A stretch of 64,000 nucleotides of DNA from Tropicimonas sp. IMCC34011. Its GTDB lineage: Bacteria; Pseudomonadota; Alphaproteobacteria; Rhodobacterales; Rhodobacteraceae. Positions within the stretch are counted from its first letter, which is position 1; each line of letters opens with the position of its first letter. The stretch lies in the NCBI RefSeq assembly GCF_003390865.1, contig NZ_QMEJ01000002.1, positions 496,001-560,000 on the forward strand, given 5' to 3'. The notes below the pieces were generated by a model that worked only from the letters and a program-made list of their open reading frames with translations, had not been told where the DNA came from and made no database searches. A program made the translations under genes and the position numbers. Below, piece after piece: positions 19,275-29,045 of this stretch.

Positions 19275-19934
19275 TCAGGACACGCCGACGCCGGTGCCCA
19301 CCGGGCAGGTCACTCCGGTGCCGCCGATGCCGCAATAGCCGCCGGGGTTCTTGTTCAGGTACTGCTGGTGATACTCTTCCGCGAAGTAGAAGGTCGGCGC
19401 CGGGACGATCTCCGTCGTGATCCCGTCATAGCCCTTCTGCACCAGCTCCTCACTGTAGGCCTTCCGCAGGCGCCTCGCCGCTTCGGCCTGCGCGTCGTTG
19501 AAGGTGTATATGCCGGAGCGGTATTGCGTACCGGCGTCATTGCCCTGCCGCATCCCCTGCGTCGGATCGTGGCCTTCCCAGAACGTCTTCAGAAGCTGCT
19601 CGTAGCTGATCACGGCCGGATCGTAGACCACGCGGACCACCTCGTTATGGCCCGTCATGCCCGTGCAGACCTCCTCGTAGGTCGGGTTCGGCGTGTAGCC
19701 CCCGGCGTAACCGACCATGGTCGAATGCACGCCCGGCAGTTTCCAGAAGATGCGCTCGACGCCCCAGAAACAGCCCATGCCGAACATCGCCTGCTCGAGC
19801 CCCTCCGGAACCTCGTGCGCCATCTTCGTGCCGAGAACGGTGTGGGTACCGGGGTTGGTGATCGCGGTGTCGCGGCCGGGAAGCGCATCGGCTTCGCTGA
19901 CCATCTCCATCTTCTTGCGCTGGAAGAGAAACAT
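19275..19934 (-). CDS. msrA: peptide methionine sulfoxide reductase MsrA
   Basis: This 219-residue enzyme reduces methionine-S-sulfoxide in proteins. The catalytic motif is GCFWG at 54-58 with Cys55. Family blocks [29 protein letters not shown] and [26 protein letters not shown] follow, and the C-terminal region carries the probable recycling cysteines in YCGIGGTG and TCPVG. The N-terminus is extended by about 45 residues, as in the longer MsrA group. The start ATG at 19934 has AGGAGGA upstream. Confidence 0.96.
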   Translation of the reverse strand: MFLFQRKKMEMVSEADALPGRDTAITNPGTHTVLGTKMAHEVPEGLEQAMFGMGCFWGVERIFWKLPGVHSTMVGYAGGYTPNPTYEEVCTGMTGHNEVVRVVYDPAVISYEQLLKTFWEGHDPTQGMRQGNDAGTQYRSGIYTFNDAQAEAARRLRKAYSEELVQKGYDGITTEIVPAPTFYFAEEYHQQYLNKNPGGYCGIGGTGVTCPVGTGVGVS

Positions 19935-19979
19935 CGGGGACTATCCTCCTGAGGGCCTTGGCACCGGATATAAGGCGCC

Positions 19980-20006
19980 CCGGGCGGATTTACAGCCGCC
20001 GCCCGG
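19980..20006 (-). other. perfect 8-bp stem downstream of priA
   Basis: CCGGGCGG (19980-19987) and CCGCCCGG (19999-20006) form a perfect hairpin 13 nt after the priA stop. No T-run follows, so it may be a processing site or a Rho-assisted terminator. Confidence 0.35.
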
Positions 20007-20018
20007 CTCACCGCCGCG

Positions 20019-22229
20019 TCAGTAGAAGCTCTGCGGATCGATATCGACGGCGAGGCGCAGGTTCGTCGGCAAACGGAACTGCGCCACCCACTCCGCCACG
20101 GCCGGCTGGAGCGGCGCGCCCTTCGCCGCCTTCACCAGAAGGCGCACCCGGTGCCGCCCCCTGATCCGCGCGATCGGAGCGGGCGCCGGCCCGAAGACCT
20201 GTGCCCCGATCTTCCTGAGAGGCCCGTCCTGCCGCGCCATCGCCGCCCCGAGGTCGAACACGGACGCGACATCGGGGGAGGACAGCACGATCCCCGCCAT
20301 GCGGCCGTAGGGCGGCATGCCGGCGGCGCGCCGCTCCTCCGCCTCCGCCTGCCAGAACCCCTCCTCGTCCCCCGACAGGATCGCCCGGATCACCGGATGC
20401 TCCGGCTGCCAAGTCTGAAGGAGCGCGGCCCCCTCGCGGCCCGCCACCCGCCCGGCGCGCCCTGCGACCTGACGCACCTGCTGGAACGTGTGCTCCGCCG
20501 CGCGCAGGTCCGACCCCTGCAGCCCCAGATCGGTGTCGATGACGCCGACGAGGGTCAGGAGCGGAAAGTTATGCCCCTTCGCGACGAGCTGCGTGCCGAT
20601 GATGATATCCGCCCCGCCCTCGGCAATGTCCGCCACGCGGGCCTTCAGCGCCCGCGCCGAGCCGAAGAGGTCGGAGGAGAGAACGGCGATCCGCGCTTCG
20701 GGCCAATGCGCCGCGGCTTCCTCCGCCAGCCGCTCGACGCCGGGACCGACCGGAGCGAGCTTGCCCTCGACCTCGCAGGCGGGACAGGCCGGCGGGATCG
20801 GCTTCGTCTCACCGCATTGATGGCAGACGAGACGCTTCTGGAACCTGTGCTCCACCATCTTCGCGTCGCACTGATCGCATCCGATCTGGTGCCCGCAGGC
20901 CCGGCAGACGGTCACCGGCGCATAGCCCCGGCGGTTGAGGAAGAGGAGCGCCTGCTCTCCCTTCTCCAGCCGCGCCGCGACGGCACCCTTGAGCGACGGA
21001 GAAATCCAGCTGGACGCCTCCATCGCCTCGGCGCGCATGTCGATCGCGTCCAGCCGGGGCATCCGCGCTTCGCCGTGACGGGCGGCGAGGTCGAGCCGGT
21101 CGTACTTTCCCGCCTCGGCGTTCGCCCATGTCTCGAGCGACGGCGTCGCCGAGGCGAGGATCACGCGTGCACCGTTCAGCGAGGCGCGGAGCACCGCCAT
21201 GTCCCGCGCATTATAGAGGACGCCGTCTTCCTGCTTGTAGGATCCGTCATGCTCCTCGTCGACGACGATGAGGCCGAGGTCATGGAACGGCAGGAAGAGC
21301 GCCGAGCGCGCGCCGACCACCAGCGAGGCCCCGTTCGCCGCGACCATCCGCCAGACGCGGCGTCGCTCGGTCTGCGTCACACCCGAATGCCACTCCGCCG
21401 GCTTCGCTCCGAACCGCGCCTCGACGCGGGAGAGGAACGCGCCCGTCAGCGCGATCTCCGGGAGAAGGACGAGCGCCTGCCGCCCCCGCGCGAGGCATTC
21501 GGCCACCGCTTCGAGATAAACTTCCGTCTTGCCGGACCCGGTGACCCCCTTCAGGAGGGTCGTCCCGTACTGCCCCGAGGCCACCCCCTCGCGCAGTATC
21601 CCGGACGCCGCGGCCTGCTCCGCGCTCAGCTCCACGCCCGGTCGGCTCGGATCGAGCGTCGGGAACGGCCCGTCCCGCGGCGTCTCCACCTCGGCGACGA
21701 CGCCCTGCTTCACCAAGCCCTTCACGACGCTCGTGCCGCAGCCCGCAAGCTGTGCGAGTTCGCCAAGGGCGAACGGCAGCCCGCCATATTCGTCCAGCAC
21801 ATCCAGAACGCGGCCGCGGGCCTCGGTCATCCGGTCCGGCTCGCCCTCGCCCCGGACATAGACGCGCTTGAGCGCCTCCCCCTCCCCGAGGCCCGGCGCA
21901 CGGGTGGCAAGCCGGAGCATCGAGGGAAGCGGTGTCAGCGTGTAGTCCGCGGCGCGGGCGATGAACTCTCGCAGCTCGGTCCGCACCGGCTCCGCCTCGA
22001 GACAGCCGGAGACAGGGCGCAACCGGGCGCGATCGACCTCCCCCGTCCCCGGGCCCCAGATCAGACCCATCACCTGGCGCGGCCCGAGCGGCACGGAGAC
22101 GAACGCGCCGAGGGTGCAGCCGCCCTCCGGCGCGAGATAGTCGAGCGGACGTCCCAGGGGCTGGGTCGTCAACACCGACACCGGAGCGCCGGCCGGGAAA
22201 TGCCGCTGATCGTCGTCGTGGGAGCGCAA
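20019..22229 (-). CDS. priA: primosomal replication restart helicase PriA
   Basis: This 736-residue helicase restarts stalled replication forks. Walker A is in [17 protein letters not shown], the DEEH box is in [15 protein letters not shown], and a zinc-binding cluster appears as [16 protein letters not shown] and CHQCGE followed by CPAC. The N-terminal DNA-binding part begins near [21 protein letters not shown]. No ATG fits. I chose the TTG at 22229 because GGAGGG lies 9 nt upstream; a TTG at 22298 would add 23 residues without family similarity. The gene is divergent from the transaldolase gene. Confidence 0.93.
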   Translation of the reverse strand: MRSHDDDQRHFPAGAPVSVLTTQPLGRPLDYLAPEGGCTLGAFVSVPLGPRQVMGLIWGPGTGEVDRARLRPVSGCLEAEPVRTELREFIARAADYTLTPLPSMLRLATRAPGLGEGEALKRVYVRGEGEPDRMTEARGRVLDVLDEYGGLPFALGELAQLAGCGTSVVKGLVKQGVVAEVETPRDGPFPTLDPSRPGVELSAEQAAASGILREGVASGQYGTTLLKGVTGSGKTEVYLEAVAECLARGRQALVLLPEIALTGAFLSRVEARFGAKPAEWHSGVTQTERRRVWRMVAANGASLVVGARSALFLPFHDLGLIVVDEEHDGSYKQEDGVLYNARDMAVLRASLNGARVILASATPSLETWANAEAGKYDRLDLAARHGEARMPRLDAIDMRAEAMEASSWISPSLKGAVAARLEKGEQALLFLNRRGYAPVTVCRACGHQIGCDQCDAKMVEHRFQKRLVCHQCGETKPIPPACPACEVEGKLAPVGPGVERLAEEAAAHWPEARIAVLSSDLFGSARALKARVADIAEGGADIIIGTQLVAKGHNFPLLTLVGVIDTDLGLQGSDLRAAEHTFQQVRQVAGRAGRVAGREGAALLQTWQPEHPVIRAILSGDEEGFWQAEAEERRAAGMPPYGRMAGIVLSSPDVASVFDLGAAMARQDGPLRKIGAQVFGPAPAPIARIRGRHRVRLLVKAAKGAPLQPAVAEWVAQFRLPTNLRLAVDIDPQSFY

Positions 22230-22406
22230 GGCGGGTCGCCCTCCGGCCGCATGGGGGATGGGAACGGCGAAAATGCGCCCCGTGAGGCCGGACCGCAACC
22301 GCCTGCGGACGCCGCCGGGGGTTTTTATGCCCCGGCGATTGCGCTACCTCCAGACGGGAAACGGCGGCGCCGACGGCGTGTCGCCGATACGACAGGAGTA
22401 CCCGAG

Positions 22407-23060
22407 ATGAAATTCTTCGCCGACACCGCCGACGTCGACGCGATCCGCGAGCTGAACGATGCAGGTCTGCTCGACGGCGTGACCACGAACCCCTCGCTGA
22501 TCATGAAATCCGGCCGGGACTTCAAGGAAGTCGTGACCGAGATCGCGGGCTTCGTCGAAGGCCCCGTCTCCGCCGAAACCGTCGCCACCGATCACGAGAC
22601 CATGCTGGCCGAGGGCCGTGAACTGGCCAAGATCGGCGACAACATCGCGATCAAGGTGCCGCTGACCCTCGACGGCCTGAAGACCTGCAAGGTGCTGTCG
22701 GGCGAGGGCCGCATGGTCAACGTCACGCTGTGCTTCTCCGCCAACCAGGCCCTCCTCGCGGCGAAGGCCGGCGCGACTTTCATCTCCCCCTTCATCGGGC
22801 GCCTCGACGACATCAATCTCGACGGCATGGAGTTGATCTCCGACATCCGGACGATCTACGACAATTACGGATTCGAGACCCAGATCCTGGCCGCCTCCAT
22901 CCGCACGGTGAACCACGTCACCGAGGCTGCGCGGATCGGCGCCGATGTGGCGACGATGCCACCCGAGGTGATCAAGAAGCTCGCCGACCACCCGCTGACG
23001 ACCAAGGGGCTGGACACGTTCCTCGCCGACTGGGAAAAGACCGGCCAGAAAATTCTCTGA
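22407..23060 (+). CDS. tal: transaldolase (small TalC/MipB type)
   Basis: This 217-residue enzyme of the pentose phosphate pathway transfers a dihydroxyacetone unit between sugar phosphates; close relatives act as fructose-6-phosphate aldolase. The Schiff-base lysine is Lys83 in [10 protein letters not shown], and the N-terminal [15 protein letters not shown] and TTNPSL motifs are typical. The short length marks the TalC subfamily. The ATG at 22407 has AGGAG upstream. The reading frame is open much further 5', but that part is antisense to priA. Confidence 0.95.
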   Translation: MKFFADTADVDAIRELNDAGLLDGVTTNPSLIMKSGRDFKEVVTEIAGFVEGPVSAETVATDHETMLAEGRELAKIGDNIAIKVPLTLDGLKTCKVLSGEGRMVNVTLCFSANQALLAAKAGATFISPFIGRLDDINLDGMELISDIRTIYDNYGFETQILAASIRTVNHVTEAARIGADVATMPPEVIKKLADHPLTTKGLDTFLADWEKTGQKIL

Positions 23061-23093
23061 CCTGTCGGCCTCTTGACGGGCGGAGTTGAAGCG

Positions 23094-23825
23094 ATGGACG
23101 AGATGGGTGACAGCATGACGGACCCTGCGGTCGATCTGGGGGAGCTGCGCGACCGGATCATCGACGCGCCGGACGTGATCCTTGAGGATCGCGACATCAT
23201 GCGCGCCCTCATCGCTGCCAACGAAAAGAGCATGGGCCACAACATCGTGGATCTGCGCGGCATCGCGATGGAGCGGCTCGAGGCGCGGCTCGACCGGCTG
23301 GAGGATACCCACCGGTCGGTCATCGCCGCGGCCTACGAGAATCTCAGCGGCACCAACCAGATCCACCGTGCCGTTCTGGCCCTGCTCGCCCCGGCCGATT
23401 TCGAAGGCTTCCTCGCCGCTCTCGGCGGGGAGGTCGCGGCGACCCTCCGGGTGGACGCCGTCCGTCTCGTTCTCGAGAGCGCGTCCGAGGAAGGCGACGC
23501 CGCGATCCAGCGCCTCGACGATGTGCTGACCGTGGTGCCGCCCGGGTTCATCGAAGGCTACGCCTCCGGGCGAGGCTCCGCCCCCGTCCGTCCCGTCACC
23601 TTGCGGCAGGCCCGCCCCGAGGAGGGCACCCGGCTCTATGGCGGCACGGCGGAGTGGATCAATTCCGAGGCGCTGCTGCGGCTCGATCTCGGCCCCGGCC
23701 GCCTGCCGGGCATGCTCGCCCTCGGCGCCGAGGACCCGCACCAGTTCAAGCCGAGCCAGGGAACGGATCTCCTCGGCTTCCTTGCCAGCGTCTTCGAGCG
23801 GCAGATGCGCCGCTGGCTGGGCTGA
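23094..23825 (+). CDS. DUF484 family protein
   Basis: This 243-residue protein matches the DUF484 family, which has a GAF-like fold. Visible family phrases are VDLGELRDRIIDAPDVILEDRDIMRALIAAN, then RLEDTHRSVIAAAYENLSGTNQIHRAVLAL, and the C-terminal GMLALGAEDPHQFKPSQGTDLLGFLASVFERQ (each cut short of its full run in meaning). DUF484 genes commonly precede xerC, as here. The function is unknown. I took the ATG at 23094 with GGAG upstream; 23115 is another possible start. Its stop overlaps the proposed xerC start. Confidence 0.88.
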   Translation: MDEMGDSMTDPAVDLGELRDRIIDAPDVILEDRDIMRALIAANEKSMGHNIVDLRGIAMERLEARLDRLEDTHRSVIAAAYENLSGTNQIHRAVLALLAPADFEGFLAALGGEVAATLRVDAVRLVLESASEEGDAAIQRLDDVLTVVPPGFIEGYASGRGSAPVRPVTLRQARPEEGTRLYGGTAEWINSEALLRLDLGPGRLPGMLALGAEDPHQFKPSQGTDLLGFLASVFERQMRRWLG

Positions 23826-24757
23826 CACACCACGCCCTCTCCCCCGCCCTGTCGGACGCGCTCGTCCGCTGGCTGGACCATCTCTCCGCCTCCCGCGGCG
23901 CGGCCGCCCATACCGTCACAGCCTATCGCAGAGACGTCTCGCAGTTCCTCGGTTTCCTCGCCGGGCATCTGGGCGGCGCTCCGGGCCCGGCGGATCTGGA
24001 AACGCTGCGCACCGCCGATATCCGCGCCTTCATGGCGCACGAGAGGGAGCGAGGGACCGGCGCCAGAAGCCGCGCCCGCGCCCTCTCCTCGGTCAAGAGC
24101 TTCGCCGGCTGGCTGGCGGAGCGGGAGGGGCTGGACCTGACCGCCATCCTCTCCGCCCGCGCCCCGGCCCATCGCCGCCGCCTGCCTCGCCCGCTCGAAG
24201 AGGAGGCCGCGAAGACCATGCTGTCGGCCATCGGGGACGACGCCGCGGAGCCCTGGATCGCCGCGCGGGACATCGCCGTCGTGACCCTTCTCTACGGCTG
24301 CGGCCTGCGGATCTCGGAGGCGCTCTCCCTTGTGGCCGCCGAAGCGCCGCTCGGTGAAACGCTGCGCATCCGCGGAAAGGGCGGCAAGGAGCGGGTCGTT
24401 CCCGTGCTGCCCGCTGCCCGGGACGCGGTCGAAGCCTATCGCCGCCTCCAGCCCTTCCCGCTCCGGGCCGCGGACTACCTCTTCCGCGGGGCCCGCGGCG
24501 GCCCGCTCAATCCCCGTATCCTGTCGGGCGCCATGGCCCGGACCCGCGCCGCGCTCGGCCTGCCCGCCACCGCGACGCCGCACGCCCTGCGGCACAGTTT
24601 CGCGACCCACCTGCTCTCCGCCGGCGGCGATCTGCGGGCGATCCAGATGCTGCTCGGCCATGCCTCCCTGTCCACCACGCAGGCCTATACCGCCGTGGAC
24701 ACCGCCCGCCTGATGGAGGTGTACGACGCCGCCCACCCGCAGGGCCGCAGGGACTGA
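23822..24757 (+). CDS. xerC: site-specific tyrosine recombinase XerC
   Basis: This 311-residue recombinase acts with XerD at dif to resolve chromosome dimers. The N-terminal SAM-like domain runs over ALSPALSDALVRWLDHLSAS and TVTAYRRDVSQFLGFL. Catalytic residues are visible in order: Arg in YGCGLRISEA, Lys in RGKGGKERVVP, His/Arg in HALRHSFATHLL, His in LLGHASLST and the nucleophile Tyr in TTQAYTAV. No ATG, GTG or TTG lies near the expected N-terminus. The start drawn here is a CTG at 23822 overlapping the DUF484 stop (CTGA). A GTG at 23654 is the only standard in-frame start and would overlap DUF484 by 172 nt. Confidence 0.88.
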   Translation: MTHHALSPALSDALVRWLDHLSASRGAAAHTVTAYRRDVSQFLGFLAGHLGGAPGPADLETLRTADIRAFMAHERERGTGARSRARALSSVKSFAGWLAEREGLDLTAILSARAPAHRRRLPRPLEEEAAKTMLSAIGDDAAEPWIAARDIAVVTLLYGCGLRISEALSLVAAEAPLGETLRIRGKGGKERVVPVLPAARDAVEAYRRLQPFPLRAADYLFRGARGGPLNPRILSGAMARTRAALGLPATATPHALRHSFATHLLSAGGDLRAIQMLLGHASLSTTQAYTAVDTARLMEVYDAAHPQGRRD

Positions 24758-24829
24758 GCCTCCCGCAAGGGGGCCGAGTTGCTGCCATTGTGGTTTGCAC
24801 AGCGTTCCGCTTTCCTCCATGACAACGGG

Positions 24830-25528
24830 ATGACATCAGCCGCCAGAGCCGCCCTCAGCGTCCACCTTCTCACCGCCACCGGCGCGGTCTTCGCCATGCT
24901 GGCGATGCTCGCCGCAACCGTGGGGGACTGGTCCACCATGTGGACATGGCTCGTCGTCGCCTTCGCGGTAGACGGCATCGACGGCCCGCTCGCGCGGAAA
25001 TACGACGTGAAGACCAACGCACCGCAATATGACGGTGTGCTGCTCGACCTGATCATCGACTACCTGACCTACGTCTTCATCCCCGCCTACGCGCTCTTCA
25101 TGTCCGGCCTCCTGCCGGGCTGGACCGGATGGCTCGCGATCATCGTGATCACCTTCGGATCGGTGGTCTATTTTGCCGACACGCGGATGAAGACGACGGA
25201 CAATTCCTTCGCCGGCTTCCCGGGCTGCTGGAACATGATGGTCCTCGTGATCTTCGCGGTGGAGCCGAACTTCTGGGTGATCCTGGGGCTCGTCATCGCG
25301 CTCACCGCGGCGATGTTCACCAACCTGAAGTTCATCCACCCGGTGCGGACGAAACGCTGGCGGGCCGTGTCGCTGCCCGTCGCGCTCGCGTGGACGGCGT
25401 TTGGCGCGTGGGCGGCTTGGCTGGACTTCACCCCCGGAAGCTGGGCGTCCTGGGGGCTGGTCGCGACGTCGGTCTACCTGATCCTCGTCGGGATCGTGCA
25501 GCAGATCGTTCCCGAACGCCGCGCCTGA
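24830..25528 (+). CDS. pcs: phosphatidylcholine synthase
   Basis: This 232-residue membrane enzyme condenses choline with CDP-diacylglycerol to make phosphatidylcholine. The CDP-alcohol phosphotransferase motif is at 48-77, with DGIDGPLAR and the later DGVLLDLIIDY, and the segment YLTYVFIPAY is typical of Pcs rather than PgsA or PssA. About six to eight hydrophobic segments cover the chain. Choline-dependent synthesis is widespread in this bacterial group. The start ATG at 24830 is chosen because an upstream ATG is out of frame. The gene is convergent with DUF3253. Confidence 0.9.
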   Translation: MTSAARAALSVHLLTATGAVFAMLAMLAATVGDWSTMWTWLVVAFAVDGIDGPLARKYDVKTNAPQYDGVLLDLIIDYLTYVFIPAYALFMSGLLPGWTGWLAIIVITFGSVVYFADTRMKTTDNSFAGFPGCWNMMVLVIFAVEPNFWVILGLVIALTAAMFTNLKFIHPVRTKRWRAVSLPVALAWTAFGAWAAWLDFTPGSWASWGLVATSVYLILVGIVQQIVPERRA

Positions 25529-25566
25529 CGCCGGCCCGTTCATCTTTCCATAAATACCCCGGGGGA

Positions 25567-25597
25567 GCCTGCCGCGGCAGGCGGGGGCAGCGCCCCC
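25567..25597. repeat. two adjacent perfect palindromes between pcs and DUF3253
   Basis: GCCTGCCGCGGCAGGC (25567-25582) is directly followed by GGGGGC-AGC-GCCCCC (25583-25597). They lie between convergent genes, after an AAATACCCCGGGGGAG stretch. From memory, similar blocks occur at ends of genes in many Rhodobacterales genomes. They may act as a bidirectional transcription end or as a dispersed repeat. No T-run is present. Confidence 0.6.
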
Positions 25598-25611
25598 TCC
25601 CCGGCACCGCC

Positions 25612-25863
25612 CTAGTCGGCGCGTGCGAGCCGGATCGGGCCGGTCGCGGATACGGGATCTGCGGAGACGCCCTTCTGCGTCGCCCTGAGTTCACCCCCGC
25701 TCACGAGATCGCCCGCCACCCGGCGCACGTCCTCCATCAGGGGGCGCCAGTCGGACGCCATGGCCCGCGCGACCTCCGAGGGGCAGAACGTCTTGTCCGC
25801 CCCCCGCTCCCGCGCCAGCCGGCGCAGCTCCGCCGCGATGGCCGCATCGTCCGCCTTGCTCAA
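25612..25863 (-). CDS. DUF3253 small protein
   Basis: This 83-residue protein fits the DUF3253 family, with the conserved KTFCPSEVARAMASDWRPLM block and the C-terminal GPIRLARA. It looks like a compact winged-helix fold, but no function is established. The start is a TTG at 25863 that overlaps the ileS stop (TTGA), so translation is probably coupled to ileS; the frame continues 5' only as antisense-like sequence inside ileS. Confidence 0.78.
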   Translation of the reverse strand: MSKADDAAIAAELRRLARERGADKTFCPSEVARAMASDWRPLMEDVRRVAGDLVSGGELRATQKGVSADPVSATGPIRLARAD

Positions 25864-28800
25864 TACCCAAGCTCGGTCAGGGCGGCGTCGCACCGGCCGC
25901 AGACGCCGGCATGGTCGTGCCCGCCGACATCGGGCAGCACCTTCCAGCACCGTCCGCATTTCGCGCCATCGGCCCGGACCACCTCGACGCCCACGCCCGG
26001 CACGTCCTCGGAGCGGAACGCGTCCTGCGGCGCGGGATCGGTGGTCAGGCGAACGCCCGAGGTGATGCAGTAATCCGCGAAGAGCTCGGGATCCGTGACC
26101 TCGGACGCGTAGTCCTCGCTCAGGTGGACGATGGGGGCCGCTTCCAGCGAGGCGCCGATCTCCTTGTCCCGGCGGGCGATCTCCAGCGCGCCCGTCACCG
26201 TGCGGCGCGCGGCGCGCAGCTTGCGGATATGTGCCGCAAGGGTTTCGTCCTGCCAGCCCTCGGGAGTGTCCGGCATGTCGACGAGGTGCACGGAGCTGTC
26301 CTCGCCCGGATGCCGCTCCAGCCAGGCCTCCTCCATGGTGAAGGTCAGGATCGGCGCGAGCCAGGTCACGACGCGGTCGTAGATCGCGCCCAGGACCGCC
26401 TCACACGCCCGGCGCCGCTCGGAGGACGGCTCATCGCAATAGAGCGCGTCCTTGCGCACGTCGAAGTAGAACGAGGACAGGTCGAGGGTGCAAAGCTCGA
26501 AGACGCTCCGCCACGCCCGCTGGAAATCGTAGGCGGCATAGGCCGCGCGAACGTCCCGGTCCGTCTCCTGAAGCCGGTGAAGCACGAAGCGTTCGAGATC
26601 CGGCAGTCCGGAGATGTCCTCGGGAAGCGCCGGCACGTCCTCGGGCAGCGAGCCCAGGACGAAACGCAGGGTGTTGCGCAGGCGGCGATAGGCGTCCGCC
26701 GTGCCCTTCAGGATCTCGGGCCCGATGCGCTGGTCCGCCGTGTAGTCCGACTGGGACACCCAGAGACGCAGGATATCGGCGCCGTACTGGTTCACCACCT
26801 GCTCGGGCAGGATGGTGTTGCCGAGCGACTTGGACATCTTCATGCCCTTCTCGTCCAGCGTGAAGCCATGGGTGACGACGGCGCGATAGGGCGCCCGGCC
26901 CTTGGTGCCGCAGGCCTGCAGGAGGGAGGAGTGGAACCAGCCGCGATGCTGGTCCGTGCCCTCGAGATAGACATCCGCAATCCCGTCGGGGCTGCCATCC
27001 TCGCGATCGCGCAGCACGAAGGAGTGGGTCGAGCCACTGTCGAACCAGACGTCGAGGATGTCGAACACCTGCTCGTAGTCGTCCGGATTCGCCGCATCGC
27101 CGATGAACCGCGCCTTGGCGCCCTCCTCGTACCATGCATCGGCGCCCTCGGCCTCGAACGCCTCGACGATGCGCGCGTTCACGCTTGCGTCGCGCAGCAG
27201 GAAATCCGGATCGTCAGGCTTGGCGCCCACCTTGACGAAGCAGGTCAGCGGCACGCCCCAGGCGCGCTGGCGCGACAACACCCAGTCCGGCCGGGAGGAG
27301 ATCATGGAGTGGAGGCGGTTGCGGCCCGTCTTCGGGGTCCATGTCACCAGCTCGTCGATGGAGGTCAGCGCACGCTCGCGGATCGTCTGACCGTACTCGT
27401 CGAGCCCGTCGCCGACCGGACGGTCGATGGCGGCGAACCACTGCGCCGTGTTGCGGAAGATCAGCGGCGCCTTGGAGCGCCAGCTGTGCGGGTAGGAGTG
27501 CGTGAGCTTTGCCCGCGCGACCATCCGCCCCTCGGCGGCGAGGCGCTTGATGACGGCCTCGTTCGCGCCGCCCTCCTTGCCGTTCGGCTTCACGATGACC
27601 TCGCCGCCGAAGAGCGGCAGATCCTCGCGGTAGGAGCCGTCCTCCATCACGTTGTAGGTCATCGGCAGACCGTGTTTTAGGCCGACCTGGTAATCGTCGT
27701 CCCCGTGGCTCGGCGCCGTGTGGACAAAGCCCGTGCCGGCATCGGAGGTGACGTGATCCCCCGGCAGGAGCGGCACATCGAAGTGCCACTCGCCGCCAGC
27801 CTCCTCGACGTTGCACAAGGGGTGGCCGAGGGAGATGCTGCGCAGCATGGCGGGGGTGATGTCCCGGACCTTCTTCCAGCCCGTCACCTTGGCCGCGGCG
27901 AAGGTGGCCTCCGCCAGATCGTCGGCGAGCATCACCCGCCGCCCGGTCTCGATCCAGTTGCCCTCGGGCGCCTCGGTGACCTCGTAGAGACCGTAGGCGA
28001 TGTCCGGACCGTAGCAGACGGCGCGGTTCTGCGGGATGGTCCAGGGCGTCGTGGTCCAGATCACGACGGAGGCCTGCTGGAACTCCGCCGCAAGATCGGT
28101 GAGCGCATCCACCGGGTCCTCGCCGGTGACGGCGCCCGTCTCGATCAGCTCCTTGAAGGAGCCGTCCACGTCGGCGAAGTACCAGATCGGGAAGGCGACC
28201 CAGATCGCCGGGCTCGTCCGCTCGTGGTACTCTACCTCGGCCTCGGCCAAGGCGGTCTTCTCCACCGAGGACCACATCACGGGCTTGGAGCCCTGGTAGA
28301 GCGTTCCGTTCATCAGGAACTTCTGGAACTCCGCCGCGATCACCGCCTCGGCATGGAAGTCCATCGTGAGGTAGGGCGCGTCCCAGTTGCCGGTGATGCC
28401 GAGGCGCTTGAACTCGCCCCGCTGAATGTCGATCCAGCCTTCCGCGAAGGAGCGGCATTCGCGGCGGAGGTCCAGAACCGGAACCTCGTCCTTGCTCTTG
28501 CCCTTCGCGCGGTAGGCCTCCTCGATCTTCCACTCGATCGGCAGGCCGTGGCAGTCCCAGCCGGGAACGTAGCGCGCATCGCGGCCCATCATCTGCTGCG
28601 ACCGGACGATCATGTCCTTCAGGATCTTGTTCAGGGCGTGACCGATATGCAGATGGCCGTTCGCGTAGGGCGGGCCATCATGCAGGATGAAGGGATCGCG
28701 CCCCGCGGCGCTCGAGCGCAGACGATGATAGACGTCCAGCCGCGTCCAGCGGTCGAGCCATTCGGGCTCCCGCTTCGGCAGGCCGGCGCGCATCGGGAAC

Positions 28801-28865
28801 TCCGTCTGCGGCAGGTTCAGCGTGGATTTGAAATCGGTCTCGGGGGTCGTGGTCTCGGCGCACAT
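25860..28865 (-). CDS. ileS: isoleucine--tRNA ligase
   Basis: This 1001-residue class Ia synthetase charges tRNA-Ile. The HIGH motif HLHIGH is at 71-76 and the KMSKS motif (GMKMSKSLGN) is near residue 675. The editing domain lies between them (VIWTTTPWTIPQNRAVC, GTGFVHTAPSHGDDDYQ). The C-terminal zinc-binding cysteines appear in CGRCWKV and CGRCDAAL. Length and order are normal. The start is an ATG at 28865. A 180-nt gap separates it from the upstream argO-like gene, and I see no T-box or other leader RNA there. Confidence 0.98.
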   Translation of the reverse strand: MCAETTTPETDFKSTLNLPQTEFPMRAGLPKREPEWLDRWTRLDVYHRLRSSAAGRDPFILHDGPPYANGHLHIGHALNKILKDMIVRSQQMMGRDARYVPGWDCHGLPIEWKIEEAYRAKGKSKDEVPVLDLRRECRSFAEGWIDIQRGEFKRLGITGNWDAPYLTMDFHAEAVIAAEFQKFLMNGTLYQGSKPVMWSSVEKTALAEAEVEYHERTSPAIWVAFPIWYFADVDGSFKELIETGAVTGEDPVDALTDLAAEFQQASVVIWTTTPWTIPQNRAVCYGPDIAYGLYEVTEAPEGNWIETGRRVMLADDLAEATFAAAKVTGWKKVRDITPAMLRSISLGHPLCNVEEAGGEWHFDVPLLPGDHVTSDAGTGFVHTAPSHGDDDYQVGLKHGLPMTYNVMEDGSYREDLPLFGGEVIVKPNGKEGGANEAVIKRLAAEGRMVARAKLTHSYPHSWRSKAPLIFRNTAQWFAAIDRPVGDGLDEYGQTIRERALTSIDELVTWTPKTGRNRLHSMISSRPDWVLSRQRAWGVPLTCFVKVGAKPDDPDFLLRDASVNARIVEAFEAEGADAWYEEGAKARFIGDAANPDDYEQVFDILDVWFDSGSTHSFVLRDREDGSPDGIADVYLEGTDQHRGWFHSSLLQACGTKGRAPYRAVVTHGFTLDEKGMKMSKSLGNTILPEQVVNQYGADILRLWVSQSDYTADQRIGPEILKGTADAYRRLRNTLRFVLGSLPEDVPALPEDISGLPDLERFVLHRLQETDRDVRAAYAAYDFQRAWRSVFELCTLDLSSFYFDVRKDALYCDEPSSERRRACEAVLGAIYDRVVTWLAPILTFTMEEAWLERHPGEDSSVHLVDMPDTPEGWQDETLAAHIRKLRAARRTVTGALEIARRDKEIGASLEAAPIVHLSEDYASEVTDPELFADYCITSGVRLTTDPAPQDAFRSEDVPGVGVEVVRADGAKCGRCWKVLPDVGGHDHAGVCGRCDAALTELGY

Positions 28866-29045
28866 CGGGCGGCGTCCTCGGATCTGTCGGGCGAAGGTAG
28901 GGCGAAGAGAGGCGCGGCTCGTAGGCGCGCCGAACGGGTCCCGGCGGCTGGATCAGCGCGCCGGGCCGATAATTCGCCGAAATGCGATCTGCTGCCCTGT
29001 CATGCGCCCCTCTTAATCGCGCCGCATCCAAGGGTCCAGCCTTGC

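Noticed and set aside
20151-22406. Very long open frame on the plus strand ahead of transaldolase
   Set aside because: It is the antisense of priA, has Arg/Pro/Gly-heavy composition and no motif; the transaldolase protein begins at 22407.
23822-24757. xerC as a mobile-element integrase
   Set aside because: The DUF484-xerC order and full XerC catalytic set fit the chromosomal dimer-resolution recombinase.
28866-29045. T-box leader upstream of ileS
   Set aside because: No T-box sequence or antiterminator structure is visible, and T-boxes are not expected in this bacterial class.
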